A stretch of DNA of 64,000 bases from Haliotis asinina (taxonomy: Eukaryota; Mollusca; Gastropoda; Lepetellida; Haliotidae). Each line of letters starts with the position of its first letter. Within the stretch, counting starts at the first letter, position 1. The translations under genes and the position numbers were made by a program. Under the pieces are notes generated by a model that was not told the origin of the DNA, did not search any database, and saw nothing but the letters and a program-made list of their open reading frames with translations. Below are positions 44,412-64,000 of the stretch, one piece after another. The stretch spans positions 51,624,753 to 51,688,752 of the forward strand of contig NC_090281.1 in the NCBI RefSeq assembly GCF_037392515.1, written 5' to 3'.

Positions 44412-44893
44412 TCTATTTCCGAAACATCCATTCGACGTTAGGCGTAAGACAGGTATCTCACACACACCACGTTCCAGTCAAAACATTCAACGAGTACGCC
44501 TAAAATCATTTTCCGGGAATATTAGTATTGAACAGAAGTCGTTCATTGGACGAAAGATGGGACATGAAACATACTGGGTGTATTCTGACATGGCGGAAAG
44601 TCTAGCGGCACATAAGAACACATGTGACGGATATTTTCAGTTTTAGCACCATTTCAGTCACGCCACCTCAAATACTCTGCTAAATGGACTCTTAAATATT
44701 TTGTCGCGTGACTTTACAACTCTCCCGTTAGAACGTCTTTTCGAATATGGTGACCCTGAACTTTCCGTCTAGTGGTTCCACAAGTCTAGACAGCCGAATG
44801 TCTTAACATGAATGTTTGTGACTGGACAAGGCACTAACTCATGAAGAAAAATGTCATTGCTGCATAAAGCCATCCCCTACAGCATCATGAACG

Positions 44894-44899
44894 TTTATT
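44894..44899 (-). promoter_or_regulatory. Poly(A) signal of carboxylesterase gene 1
   Basis: On the minus strand AATAAA lies 30 nt past the stop codon at 44929, a plausible polyadenylation signal giving a short 3' UTR. Confidence 0.5.
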
Positions 44900-44928
44900 C
44901 ATTGATACGTCTACATCAGCATATCCCT

Positions 44929-54578
<9,650 letters not shown>

Positions 54579-54739
54579 ATTTTTCAGAAATGAAAAAAAC
54601 TGAAATGAGACCGATAAGGCAGGAGTGTAGATAAACCAGTTACTTTTGCCTACCGATATAAGCCAGGGTCGGTTATCTTGTCTGTGGCGCGCTCGCATAC
54701 AGCACATAAGTCACGGACAGCTTTCAGCATTACACTTTT

Positions 54740-54862
54740 CAGCCTTAGCAACACTCCAGGAATGTCACGGCGCGGGCCACCAGAAATGGGCTTCAAACAC
54801 TGGACCAATGTGGTGTTCTCGGCGTGACGAGCGAACGCTATAACTACTTGACAACGCCACTA
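54740..54862 (-). mobile_element. SINE-B copy upstream of carboxylesterase gene 1
   Basis: AGCAACACTCCAGGAATGTC, CACGGCGCGGGCCACCAG, AATGGGCTTCAAACACTGGA and CGGCGTGACGAGCGAACGCT match SINE-B in reverse, ending near CAACGCCAC. It lies about 160 bp upstream of the gene's ATG. Confidence 0.8.
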
Positions 54863-55470
54863 TAATAAGAACGTGGTTTCGTAGCCACTTATTACACAAC
54901 CTTTCGAGGAATCAGAACTTTCTGACTATCCATTTTCTTCAGTCTGTGCATGTTCACGGAGGGGCTGTGTCGTAATACCTGTCATGCCATAGGCGATTAG
55001 TGTGTGTGTGTGTGTGTAAGAGAGAGAATGCAGAGAATTTTCATATTGCGATATTTTGCGGTGCAAAAGCATACATTGCGATATGTATTGCAGTATGTTG
55101 CTAAAAAAGGTTTTAAAATTTGTTTTGAACAAAACTGCTCATAATCGAGTTAATGTTTGATTAAAACGCAAAAACGAAGAACTTTTCACAGCCAACATTT
55201 AGCTGCGCTACATATTGGATTAAAACGGAATGCCGTAATGCCGAGTTTAAAACATTTAACTGTGCGCCAACAAACAGTACTTCAAAAAGTATGTTTTTAT
55301 TTTCATATGCTAGCGTTCGCGAAGAGTAAAAGTATTATATTCAAAAGCTTTGTGTTTTGAAAGAACGATCAGGCATTCGTGAGTTTCAACCACTGACAGT
55401 CAAAGTCAGAAGTAAGACAGATACGTAACCATCTCAGCTTCTGTAAGTGGATTGATAGGTTAGTAGAGAA

Positions 55471-55521
55471 AAATGCTTGCCATAAAAGGCGACTAAAACT
55501 AGACTCATTCACTCACTCACT
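55471..55521 (+). mobile_element. SINE-A head-tail fragment
   Basis: ATGCTTGCCATAAAAGGCGA is joined directly to CTAAAACTAGACTCATTCAC, so the middle of the SINE is deleted. Confidence 0.6.
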
Positions 55522-55807
55522 AGTAGAGAAAAAATGTCGTTATTCTGGCTACAGTTAACTCTTGAAATTCGAAGAAAGAAATTCATCAGGTAGACTGTAT
55601 ATCACCAAGTTTCTAAAATATTTGTGATGGAGTCAGCCAGAACTGCAAAAAACAAACAGGTGCTGATACTAATGAGCACCGCCCCGTCGTACTTGTCCAA
55701 CCAGATTGCAGCGTATGTCACATGGCAGTCCCAATATGACGGGGTCGAAGGAAACCTCTATTACCTATTAATTCTTGTTTGGAGCTCTGTTGTGTTTTGC
55801 CCGCTGT

Positions 55808-55965
55808 ACACCCGTGAAGATCTGGGACAAAACTGGTCTTCAGCAACCTTTGCCTGCTGTAAGAGGCGACTAACGGGATCAGGTAGTTGACACATGTATC
55901 GTATCCCAGTTGTGTAGATCGATACTCTTGATGTTGATTAATGGATCGTCTTCGGTGTACCCCAC
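55808..55965 (+). mobile_element. SINE-A, 3'-truncated copy
   Basis: ACCCGTGAAGATCTGGGAC, CTGGTCTTCAGCAACCTTTG, GCGACTAACGGGATCAGGTA and AGATCGATACTCTTGATGTT follow family order. The tail beyond the GGATCGTCT block is replaced by unrelated sequence. Confidence 0.75.
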
Positions 55966-56395
55966 CACCCTGCTTTGCCGATCGCTACGCTACCATCGCA
56001 TGGAATAGATTAAAACTTCATATAAACATAATCATGGGTGATTTACCTATCGGCCACCTCTCAAGTCACCGAAGAGTTCTTTATTGTTTTTTTCTACAAG
56101 TCGACTGAAACCCGATTTTGACCCTCAACTAAACGATCTGGCGGACGATAGCAAGGGCGTAAGGCTGAATAAAAGGGTGTGGTCAAAGCATTCTCATTGT
56201 TCGACGCTTGCTATCATCGTCCGCCCAAAAATCTTGACCTTGATGCCCGTTACCCGTTACAGCTTTCTTTAGAGTTACCTCCCTTACTTAGGTGAGAGTC
56301 GCGGTAACTAAAGATAGCAGAAGCGGTTATATTTTTATCTACACCCCACGACGCAGAAGGTAAGGAAGGAAAGATAGCAATATATGTACGAACAA

Positions 56396-56436
56396 CCTCT
56401 TTATTACAGTGAGAGCGACGTTTCGGTGTAGGTCTG
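56396..56436. mobile_element. Penelope-like motif crumb
   Basis: CCTCTTTATTACAGTGAGAG then CGACGTTTCGGTGTAGG resembles the CTTCTTTAT...ACGTTTCGG signature at 51012-51040. The CTGATGA half of the motif is not present. Confidence 0.35.
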
Positions 56437-57732
56437 AACAACGCTGAATGTTCACATATTGTACGATTGTTCAAACCATCGCACGCAGTAACTGTTTTGA
56501 GTACTCTCATTCATTAATCCGGAAGGAGAGCTCTTGCAGGTTACGGGAAAAGACAAGGTCTGTCGGTAACATAACGTTCGTCATCTTCACGAAATACAGG
56601 TGTACAAATTCCATTATCGTTTCACTGTTATTCAGGTTACTGAATCGAAAAAAATCAGGTGATAAACTTTTGACACTGGTGAGTAAACAGGGAAATCCCT
56701 TGACTGTAACTGGCATACCCAGACACTGCCTAGAGATGTAAGGGTATGCCCTCACTGTGCCTACTTTTGGAAAATAAGGGATTAAGTTCAATCAAGTGTT
56801 AAATTGGCGTAAGGGTGATGAGAGGATTAGGGGCTAATTGGTAGTGGACACTGGGGCCCAACTAGGAGGGGAATTCCATGCCTCCTGACAAGTGAGCTGC
56901 AGTTCACCTATCCAACATGATGCAAGCCTTTGGTGAAATATATAATGACTGAAGTCAAAGATACTGTATAACAGCTTATTCTGCATTATTTTCATTCTTC
57001 TTGTTACATTCATTCTTGTCATATTACGTCATACATTACGTCAATATAGTCATCATATTACTCTTCAAAACGTCCATCAACATAATAATATTACTCATAT
57101 TCATTCACAAGGCAGTAAGAACGGCCACACCGTCGGCATACGCGTACACCGATGGAAGTAGTACGCTTCGATGGACGTGGCTTCTTGTTTTTACATGCGT
57201 TGATAAATGGACACAGTAACGCCTTGCCATTTAAACTAAGCAGAATGCAAGCACGAATTCGTCGAAAATGTTACTGTTAATGCACGATGAAGGATACATT
57301 TTACAATTGCTGAAGTGAACTACCTACTGATATACACTAAAGAATTAATTAAATGGATTCGTAAACAAAAGCATCACACATATTTTATGAGACTAAAATC
57401 TAGTCTCTGAAATGCACATATTTTACTGAAGAAAGTTCAAAGAAAAACATTAATGCAAAGAAATGGAGCCCTGAGACTTTCTTCAATTTCAGAAACTAAG
57501 AGAATGTAGACTTGCCACATTTTCTAGACTTTCATGGACTTTCTTGGATATATTCGCTTCAGGGTCTGTACGACAGACTGATATTTTATAAGACATACGA
57601 TGAATGATTCAATCATCATTACTTAATTGTGCATTTTCTGTTTGAAAACGATTTTAAGGAGACAAGACTGGAATCGTATCGAGACTGTCCATCCATGCCA
57701 TGTCCAAATGACACGTGGACTTCCTTGGTAGT

Positions 57733-60252
57733 TTACTGAAGTGTCAAAGAAAAGACAGTAAATAAAAGTGCAATCAATGGGATTTGACTGTCGACCGAGG
57801 CTGAGCTTGGGGAGGCAACCGGCTCCCCGATAATATCGGGAATATCTTTGTTCCAAAACTTCATGTCATCCGGTCTAAGGTCAGACTTCATTACGGAAGT
57901 GGAGTCAAGGTAAAGATATCTTCTTTCAGAGGCTGTGAATGGCTCCCATATGACTCCGCCAACTTCAGTAGGTGTGGGGTTCCTGAAACGGTTAAGTAAA
58001 TGATGCTTTTACGCCGGCGTCTGACCCTTCAAGACATACCGAACGTAAGAAAGTATACACGTGTTTGATCATATTTATAACAATGAAACAAAAAATAATT
58101 GTTATTTAATAATGATGTAAGGGCATTAGAGTAGCACCTTACGTTGCAGTGTTTGTGCAACTGTTTACAAGCGATAGTTTGGTGTAATTTTTTTTCCACT
58201 GTAAACCTTTCCCCGGTTTAAGAGGTTGCAACGATCTACGTCCTCAAAGTGTAGACTATCACCCACGTCACAAAATGCTGTCCCAAGAATCTCAACAGTT
58301 TCTTCTTGTGACAAGAAGGGGACAGTGTTGAGCTATCCTGCCCCCGATTTTCAAAGGCAATAGTTTCAGTAAAACTCTGACAAGTGTTGCGATATTTCTG
58401 CTAAATGTTGAATGGAATTGAATACAATTCTAAGCATGTCATTCATTTGAAAATTACCGTCTTCTTAGAGATACAGAAACGAAACAAACTTCCTCCGTCC
58501 GTGGTGACTGCCACAATGCCGGTGTTATTGAACAAGGCACTAATGTGTCAGAATCAACCGACATCCTTGACTGAATGTCCAGTTTGTAACCACACCTTTT
58601 ACCCACATCGATGACGCAATTTGAAATACTTGATATAGATCACTAATTCACGTTGTCTTATATGAATGAACATATATCACTAACTCACATCGTCTTCCAT
58701 CAGTGAACACAATCACTAACTCACATCGTCTTCTATGAGGGAACTTAGATCACTAACTCAGATCGTCTTCTATGAGTGAACATAGATCACTAACTCACAT
58801 CGTCTTCTATCAGTGAACATAGATCACTAACTCACATCGTGTTCTATCAGTGAACATAGATCACTAACTCACATCGTCTTCTATGAGGGAACTTAGATCA
58901 CTAACTCAGATCGTCTTCTATGAGTGAACACAGATCACTAACTCACATCGTCTTCTATCAGTGAACATAGATCACTAACTCAGATCGTCTTCTATGAGTG
59001 AACATAGATCACTAACTCACATCGTCTTCTATCAGTGAACATAGATCACTAACTCAGATCGTCTTCTATGAGTGAACATAGATCACTAACTCACATCGTC
59101 TTCTATCAGTGAACTTAGATCACTAACTCAGATCGTCTTCTATGAGTGAACATAGATCACTAACTCACATCGTCTTCTATGAGTGAACATAGATCACTAA
59201 CTCACATCGTCTTCTATCAGTGAACACAGATCACTAACTCAGATCGTCTTCTATGAGTGAACATAGATCACTAACTCAGATCGTCTTCTATGAGTGAACA
59301 TAGATCACTAACTCACATCGTCTTCTATCAGTGAACATAGATCGCTAACTCACATCTTCTTCTATGAGTGAACATAGATCACTAACTCACATCGTCTTCT
59401 ATCAGTGAACATAGATCACTAACTCACATCGTCTTCTATCAGTGAATATAGATCACTAACTCACATCGTCTTCTATCAGTGAACTTAGATCACTAACTCA
59501 GATCGTCTTCTATGAGTGAACATAGATCACTAACTCACATCGTGTTCTATCAGTGAACATAGATCACTAACTCAGATCGTCTTCTATCAGTGAACATAGA
59601 TCACTAACTCACATCGTCTTCTATCAGTGAACTTAGATCACTAACTCACATCGTCTTCTATCAGTGAACATAGATCACTAACTCAGATCGTCTTCTATCA
59701 GTGAACTTAGATCACTAACTCACATCGTCTTCTATGAGTGAACATAGATCACTAACTCACATCGTCTTCTATCAGTGAACATAGATCACTAACTCAGATC
59801 GTCTTCTATGAGTGAACATAGATCACTAACTCACATCTTCTTCTATGAGTGAACATAGATCACTAACTCACATCGTCTTCTATCAGTGAACATAGATCAC
59901 TAACTCACATCTTCTTCTATGAGTGAACAGAGATCGCTAACATCGTCTTCTATGAGTGAACATAAACCACTATCTCACGTCGTCTTCTGCTACGGGAACA
60001 CGCCTCATGAAGTCAGAGCCTTCCACTTAGGAATGCCAGCGTTTTGTAACCGTGGAAATGAATATGTTGAGGAAATAATGAAAGACAGAACGTACCCGTA
60101 TTTGACAAAATTGACGGTCATGTTCATGACGACTCGACTGAATTCCTTGTCTGCTTCAGTCCAACTCCATGTCCATCTCCAGCTGTAACCCCCTGGCCCA
60201 ATAATGGGCACGCCGAACGTGTACAAGAGAAGTCCGATATTGTGGCTTGTAC
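57733..60252 (-). CDS. Carboxylesterase/cholinesterase-family protein, gene 2 (last two exons, partial)
   Basis: Two exons homologous to exons 9 and 10 of gene 1: 60252-60096 (acceptor CATACAG, donor GTACGT) and 57982-57733 (acceptor GTTTCAG, stop TAA at 57735). Phases match those of gene 1 exactly. The first encodes GTSH, carrying the catalytic-His position, then YTFGVPIIG, a WRWTWSWT insert and NFVKYG. The second encodes NPTPTEVGGVIWEPFT, YLYLDSTSVMKSDLRPDDMKFW and a Ser-rich spacer ending in a hydrophobic IPLIALLFTVFSLTLQ tail. That tail resembles a GPI-anchor signal, so this enzyme is likely attached to the cell surface, unlike gene 1. Upstream exons must lie right of the window, beyond the 73-bp satellite. 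Confidence 0.87.
58630..59990. repeat. 37-bp minisatellite, about 36 copies, in the last intron of gene 2
   Basis: The unit is GTGAACATAGATCACTAACT followed by CACATCGTCTTCTATCA. Alternating variants CACATCG/CAGATCG, ATGAGTG/ATCAGTG and CATAG/CTTAG are mixed along the array. It ends about 105 bp from the penultimate exon. Confidence 0.96.
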
Positions 60253-60479
60253 CTGTATGCAGAGGCGACATTAGAACTCGTGTAGTTGAAAACAAATTCT
60301 GACGTAAATATAAAACACTAACGCTCGAGAATTATTAGTTTCGACTATCTGCCGCAGGAGACTGGGTGTAAAGAGGAAAATAGTGATGAAGAACTACTTT
60401 AAGAGAACTCCGAAAATCAGTGACGAGCCCAAGAAAGTTCCGGATTAAACATGATTTTAAGAAGAAATTTTCAGCGACA

Positions 60480-63400
60480 CTGACACATGCTTTTAAGCCT
60501 ATATGAATAGGCTCAGGAACTTGATACTCAGTATCGATAATATAGAACCGATCGCTAATATACCCCACATTGTATATGAATAGGCTCAGGAACTTGATAA
60601 TGTAAGGCTGATCAAGAATATATCTTAAATTGTATATGAATAGGGTTAGGAACTCGATGCTCTATATACATAATGTAAGGCTGATCAAGAACATATCTCA
60701 TATTGGATATGAATGGGGTTAGGAGCTCGATGCTCTCTATACATAATGTAAGGCTGATCAAGAACATATCTCATATTGGATATGAATGGGGTTAGGAGCT
60801 CGATGCTCTATATACATAATGTAAGGCTGATCAAGAACATATCTCATATTGGATATGAATGGGATTAGGAGCTCGATGCTCTATATACATAATGTAAGGC
60901 TGATCAAGAACATATCTCATATTGGATATGAATGGGATTAGGAGCTCGATGCTCTATATACATAATGTAAGGCTGATCAAGAACATATCTCATATTGGAT
61001 ATGAATGGAGTTAGGAGCTCGATGCTCTATATACATGTACATAATGTAAGGCTGATCAAGAACATATCTCATATTGGATATGAATGGGGTTAGGAGCTCG
61101 ATGCTCTATATACATAATGTAAGGCTGATCAAGAATATATCTCATATTGGATATGAATGGGGTTAGGAGCTCGATGCTCTATATACATAATGTAAGGCTG
61201 ATCAAGAATATATCTCATATTGGATATGAATGGGATAAGGAGCTCGATGCTCTATATATATAATGTAAGGCTGATCAAGAACATATCTCATATTGGATAT
61301 GAATGGGATTAGGAGCTCGATGCTCTATATACATAATGTAAGGCTGATCAAGAACATATCTCATATTGGATATGAATGGGGTTAGGAGCTCGATGCTCTA
61401 TATACATAATGTAAGGCTGATCAAGAACATATCTCATATTGGATATGAATGGGGTTAGGAGCTCGATGCTCTATATACATGATGTAAGGTTGATCAAGAA
61501 TATATCTCATATTGGATATGAATGGGATTAGGAGCTCGATGCTATATATACATGATGTAAGGCTGATCAAGAACATATCTCATATTGGATATGAATGGGG
61601 TTAGGAGCTCGATGCTCTATATACATGATGTAAGGTTGATCAAGAATATATCTCATATTGGATATCAATAGGGTTAGGAGCTCGATGCTCTATATACATA
61701 ATGTAAGGCTGATCAAGAATATATCTCATATTGGATATGAATGGAGTTAGGAGCTCGATGCTCTATATACATAATGTAAGACTGATCAAGAACATATCTC
61801 GTATTGGATATGAATGGGGTTAGGAGCTCGATGCTTTATATACATAATGTAAGGCTGATCAAGAACATATCTCATATTGGATATGAAAGGGGTTAGGAGC
61901 TCGATGTTCTATATACATGATGTAAGACTCATCAAGACTATATCTCATATTGGATATGAATGGGATTAGGAGCTCGATGCTCTATATACATAATGTAAGG
62001 CTGATCAAGAATATATCTCATATTGGATATGAATGGGATTAGGAGCTCGATTCTCTATGTACATAATGTAAGGCTGATCAAGAACATATCTCATATTGGA
62101 TATGAATGGGGTTAGGAGCTCGATGCTCTATATACATAATGTAAGGCTGATCAAGAACATATCTCATATTGGATATGAATGGGATTAGGAGCTCGATGCT
62201 CTATATACATGATGTAAGGCTGATCAAGAATATATCTCATATTGGATATGAATGGGGTTAGGAGCTCGATGCTCTATATACATAATGTAAGGCTGATCAA
62301 GAATATATCTCATATTGGATATGAATGGGATTAGGAGCTCGATGCTCTATATACATGTTGTAAGGTTGATCAAGAATATATCTCATATTGGATATGAATG
62401 GGGTTAGGAGCTCGATGCTCTATATACATGATGTAAGGTTGATCAAGAATATATCTCATATTGGATATGAATGGGATTAGGAGCTCGATGCTCTATATAC
62501 ATGATGTAAGGCTGATCAAGAACATATCTCATATTGGATATGAATGGGGTTAGGAGCTCGATGCTCTATATACATAATGTAAGGCTGATCAAGAATATAT
62601 CTCATATTGGATATGAATGGAGTTAGGAGCTCGATGCTCTATATACATAATGTAAGGCTGATCAAGAATATATCTCATATTGGATATGAATGGAGTTAGG
62701 AGCTCGATGCTCTATATACATGATTTAAGGCTGATCAAGAATATATCTCATATTGGATATGAATGGAGTTAGGAGCTCGATGCTCTATATACATAATGTA
62801 AGACTGATCAAGAACATATCTCATATTGGATGTGAATGGGGTTAGGAGCTCGATGCTCTATATACATAATGTAAGGCTGATCAAGAATATATCTCACATT
62901 GGATATGAATGGAGTTAGGAGCTCGATGCTCTATATACATAATGTAAGGCTGATCAAGAATATATCTCATATTGGATATGAATGGAGTTAGGAGCTCGAT
63001 GCTCTATATACATGATTTAAGGCTGATCAAGAATATATCTCATATTGGATATGAATGGGATTAGGAGCTCGATGCTCTATATACATGTACATAATGTAAG
63101 GCTGATCAAGAACATATCTCATATTGGATATGAATGGGGTTAGGAGCTCGATGCTCTATATACATAATGTAAGGCTGATCAAGAATATATCTCATATTGG
63201 ATATGAATGGGGTTAGGAGCTCGATGCTCTATATACATAATGTAAGGCTGATCAAGAATATATCTCATATTGGATATGAATGGAGTTAGGAGCTCGATGC
63301 TCTATATACATGATTTAAGGCTGATCAAGAATATATCTCATATTGGATATGAATGGGGTTAGGAGCTCGATGCTCTATATACATAATGTAAGGCTGATCA

Positions 63401-64000
63401 AGAATATATCTCACATTGGATATGAATGGGATTAGGAGTTCGATGCTCTATATACATGATGTAAGGTTGATCAAGAATATATGTCATATTGGACATGAAT
63501 GGGGTTAGGAGCTCGATGCTCTATATACATGATGTAAGGTTGATCAAGAATATATCTCATATTGGATATGAATGGGATTAGGAGCTCGATGCTCTATATA
63601 CATAATGTAAGGCTGATCAAGAATATATCTCATATTGGATATGAATGGGGTTAGGAGCTCGATGCTCTATATACATAATGTAAGGCTGATCAAGAATATA
63701 TCTCATATTGGATATGAATGGAGTTAGGAGCTCGATGCTCTATATACATAATGTAAGGCTGATCAAGAATATATCTCATATTGGATATGAATGGAGTTAG
63801 GAGCTCGATGCTCTATATACATGATTTAAGGCTGATCAAGAATATATCTCATATTGGATATGAATGGGGTTAGGAGCTCGATGCTCTATATACATGTACA
63901 TAATGTAAGGCTGATCAAGAACATATCTCATATTGGATATGAATGGGGTTAGGAGCTCGATGCTCTATATACATAATGTAAGGCTGATCAAGAATATATC
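60480..64000. repeat. 73-bp satellite, about 48 copies, running off the right edge
   Basis: The unit is AATGTAAGGCTGATCAAGAA, CATATCTCATATTGGATATG, AATGGGGTTAGGAGCTCGAT, GCTCTATATACAT; successive CTGATCAAG sites lie 73 bp apart (60681, 60754, 60827). The left end is more diverged. Variants (GGGG/GGGA/GGAG, AACAT/AATAT, CATAATG/CATGATG/CATGATT, and a 6-bp longer ACATGTACAT form near 61034, 63085 and 63893) recur in blocks. It lies upstream of the visible exons of carboxylesterase gene 2, so it is probably intronic. Confidence 0.97.

Larger units (their letters stand above)
54863..57732. other. Intergenic region between the two carboxylesterase genes
   Basis: No gene recognised. SINE crumbs lie at 55471 and 55808. 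Inverted GGCGGACGATAGCAAG (about 56141) and CTTGCTATCATCGTCCGCC (about 56207) can form a hairpin. A Penelope-like crumb lies at about 56396-56436. A short (GT)n is at 55001-55016. Confidence 0.4.

Noticed and set aside
58630-64000. CRISPR-like array
   Set aside because: Repeats are directly tandem without unique spacers, and the genome is clearly eukaryotic.

Overview
The window looks like nuclear DNA of a marine gastropod, most likely an abalone (Haliotis) or close relative. It is AT-rich, with split genes carrying GT-AG introns, dense short retroposons, microsatellites and minisatellites, Tc1/mariner and LINE remnants, and no sign of operons. The strongest taxonomic clue is a dispersed repeat (called SINE-A here) that I associate with abalone sequence; that assignment is from memory, not from a search.

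Layout. 0-10 kb: SINE copies, a decayed LINE at 4.1-5.9 kb, an RTE-type 3' end at 5.9-6.7 kb, and an unexplained 161-codon open frame at 7.0-7.5 kb. 11.1-15.3 kb: a complete four-exon minus-strand gene for a 176-residue RNA-binding protein (RGG box, one KH domain, one CCHC zinc knuckle). 16-21 kb: SINEs, microsatellites and a LINE coding end split by a 46-bp minisatellite, followed by a 36-bp minisatellite. 21.3-32.5 kb: three tandem minus-strand paralogues of a two-exon type II membrane protein with an SGNH/PC-esterase-like domain; two encode 413 residues and the third 323, having lost a Cys-rich segment in frame. 33.8-34.8 kb: a 327-bp tandem triplication carrying a tRNA-derived SINE. 35.4-36.7 kb: an apparently intact Tc1-like transposon. 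36.9-40.3 kb: two decayed LINE fragments. 44.9-54.6 kb: a complete ten-exon minus-strand carboxylesterase/cholinesterase-type gene (536 residues, full catalytic triad). 57.7-60.3 kb: the last two exons of a second carboxylesterase with a GPI-signal-like tail. 60.5-64.0 kb: a 73-bp satellite running off the right edge.

All host genes I could assemble lie on the minus strand. They are not an operon. There are two families expanded by local tandem duplication (SGNH proteins; carboxylesterases) plus a single RNA-binding gene. In every assembled gene, the exon phases add up exactly across all junctions to an open frame with one terminal stop, which is the main support for the models. Introns of both carboxylesterase genes are heavily loaded with minisatellites (periods 44, 51, 37 and 73 bp) and nested transposons.

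The most interesting points are the mosaic, gene-converted SGNH trio with one in-frame domain-loss member; the compact RGG-KH-zinc-knuckle protein; minisatellites seeded from splice-site or LINE coding sequence; two SINE families sharing one 3' tail; and short hammerhead-ribozyme-like motifs in Penelope-like remnants.
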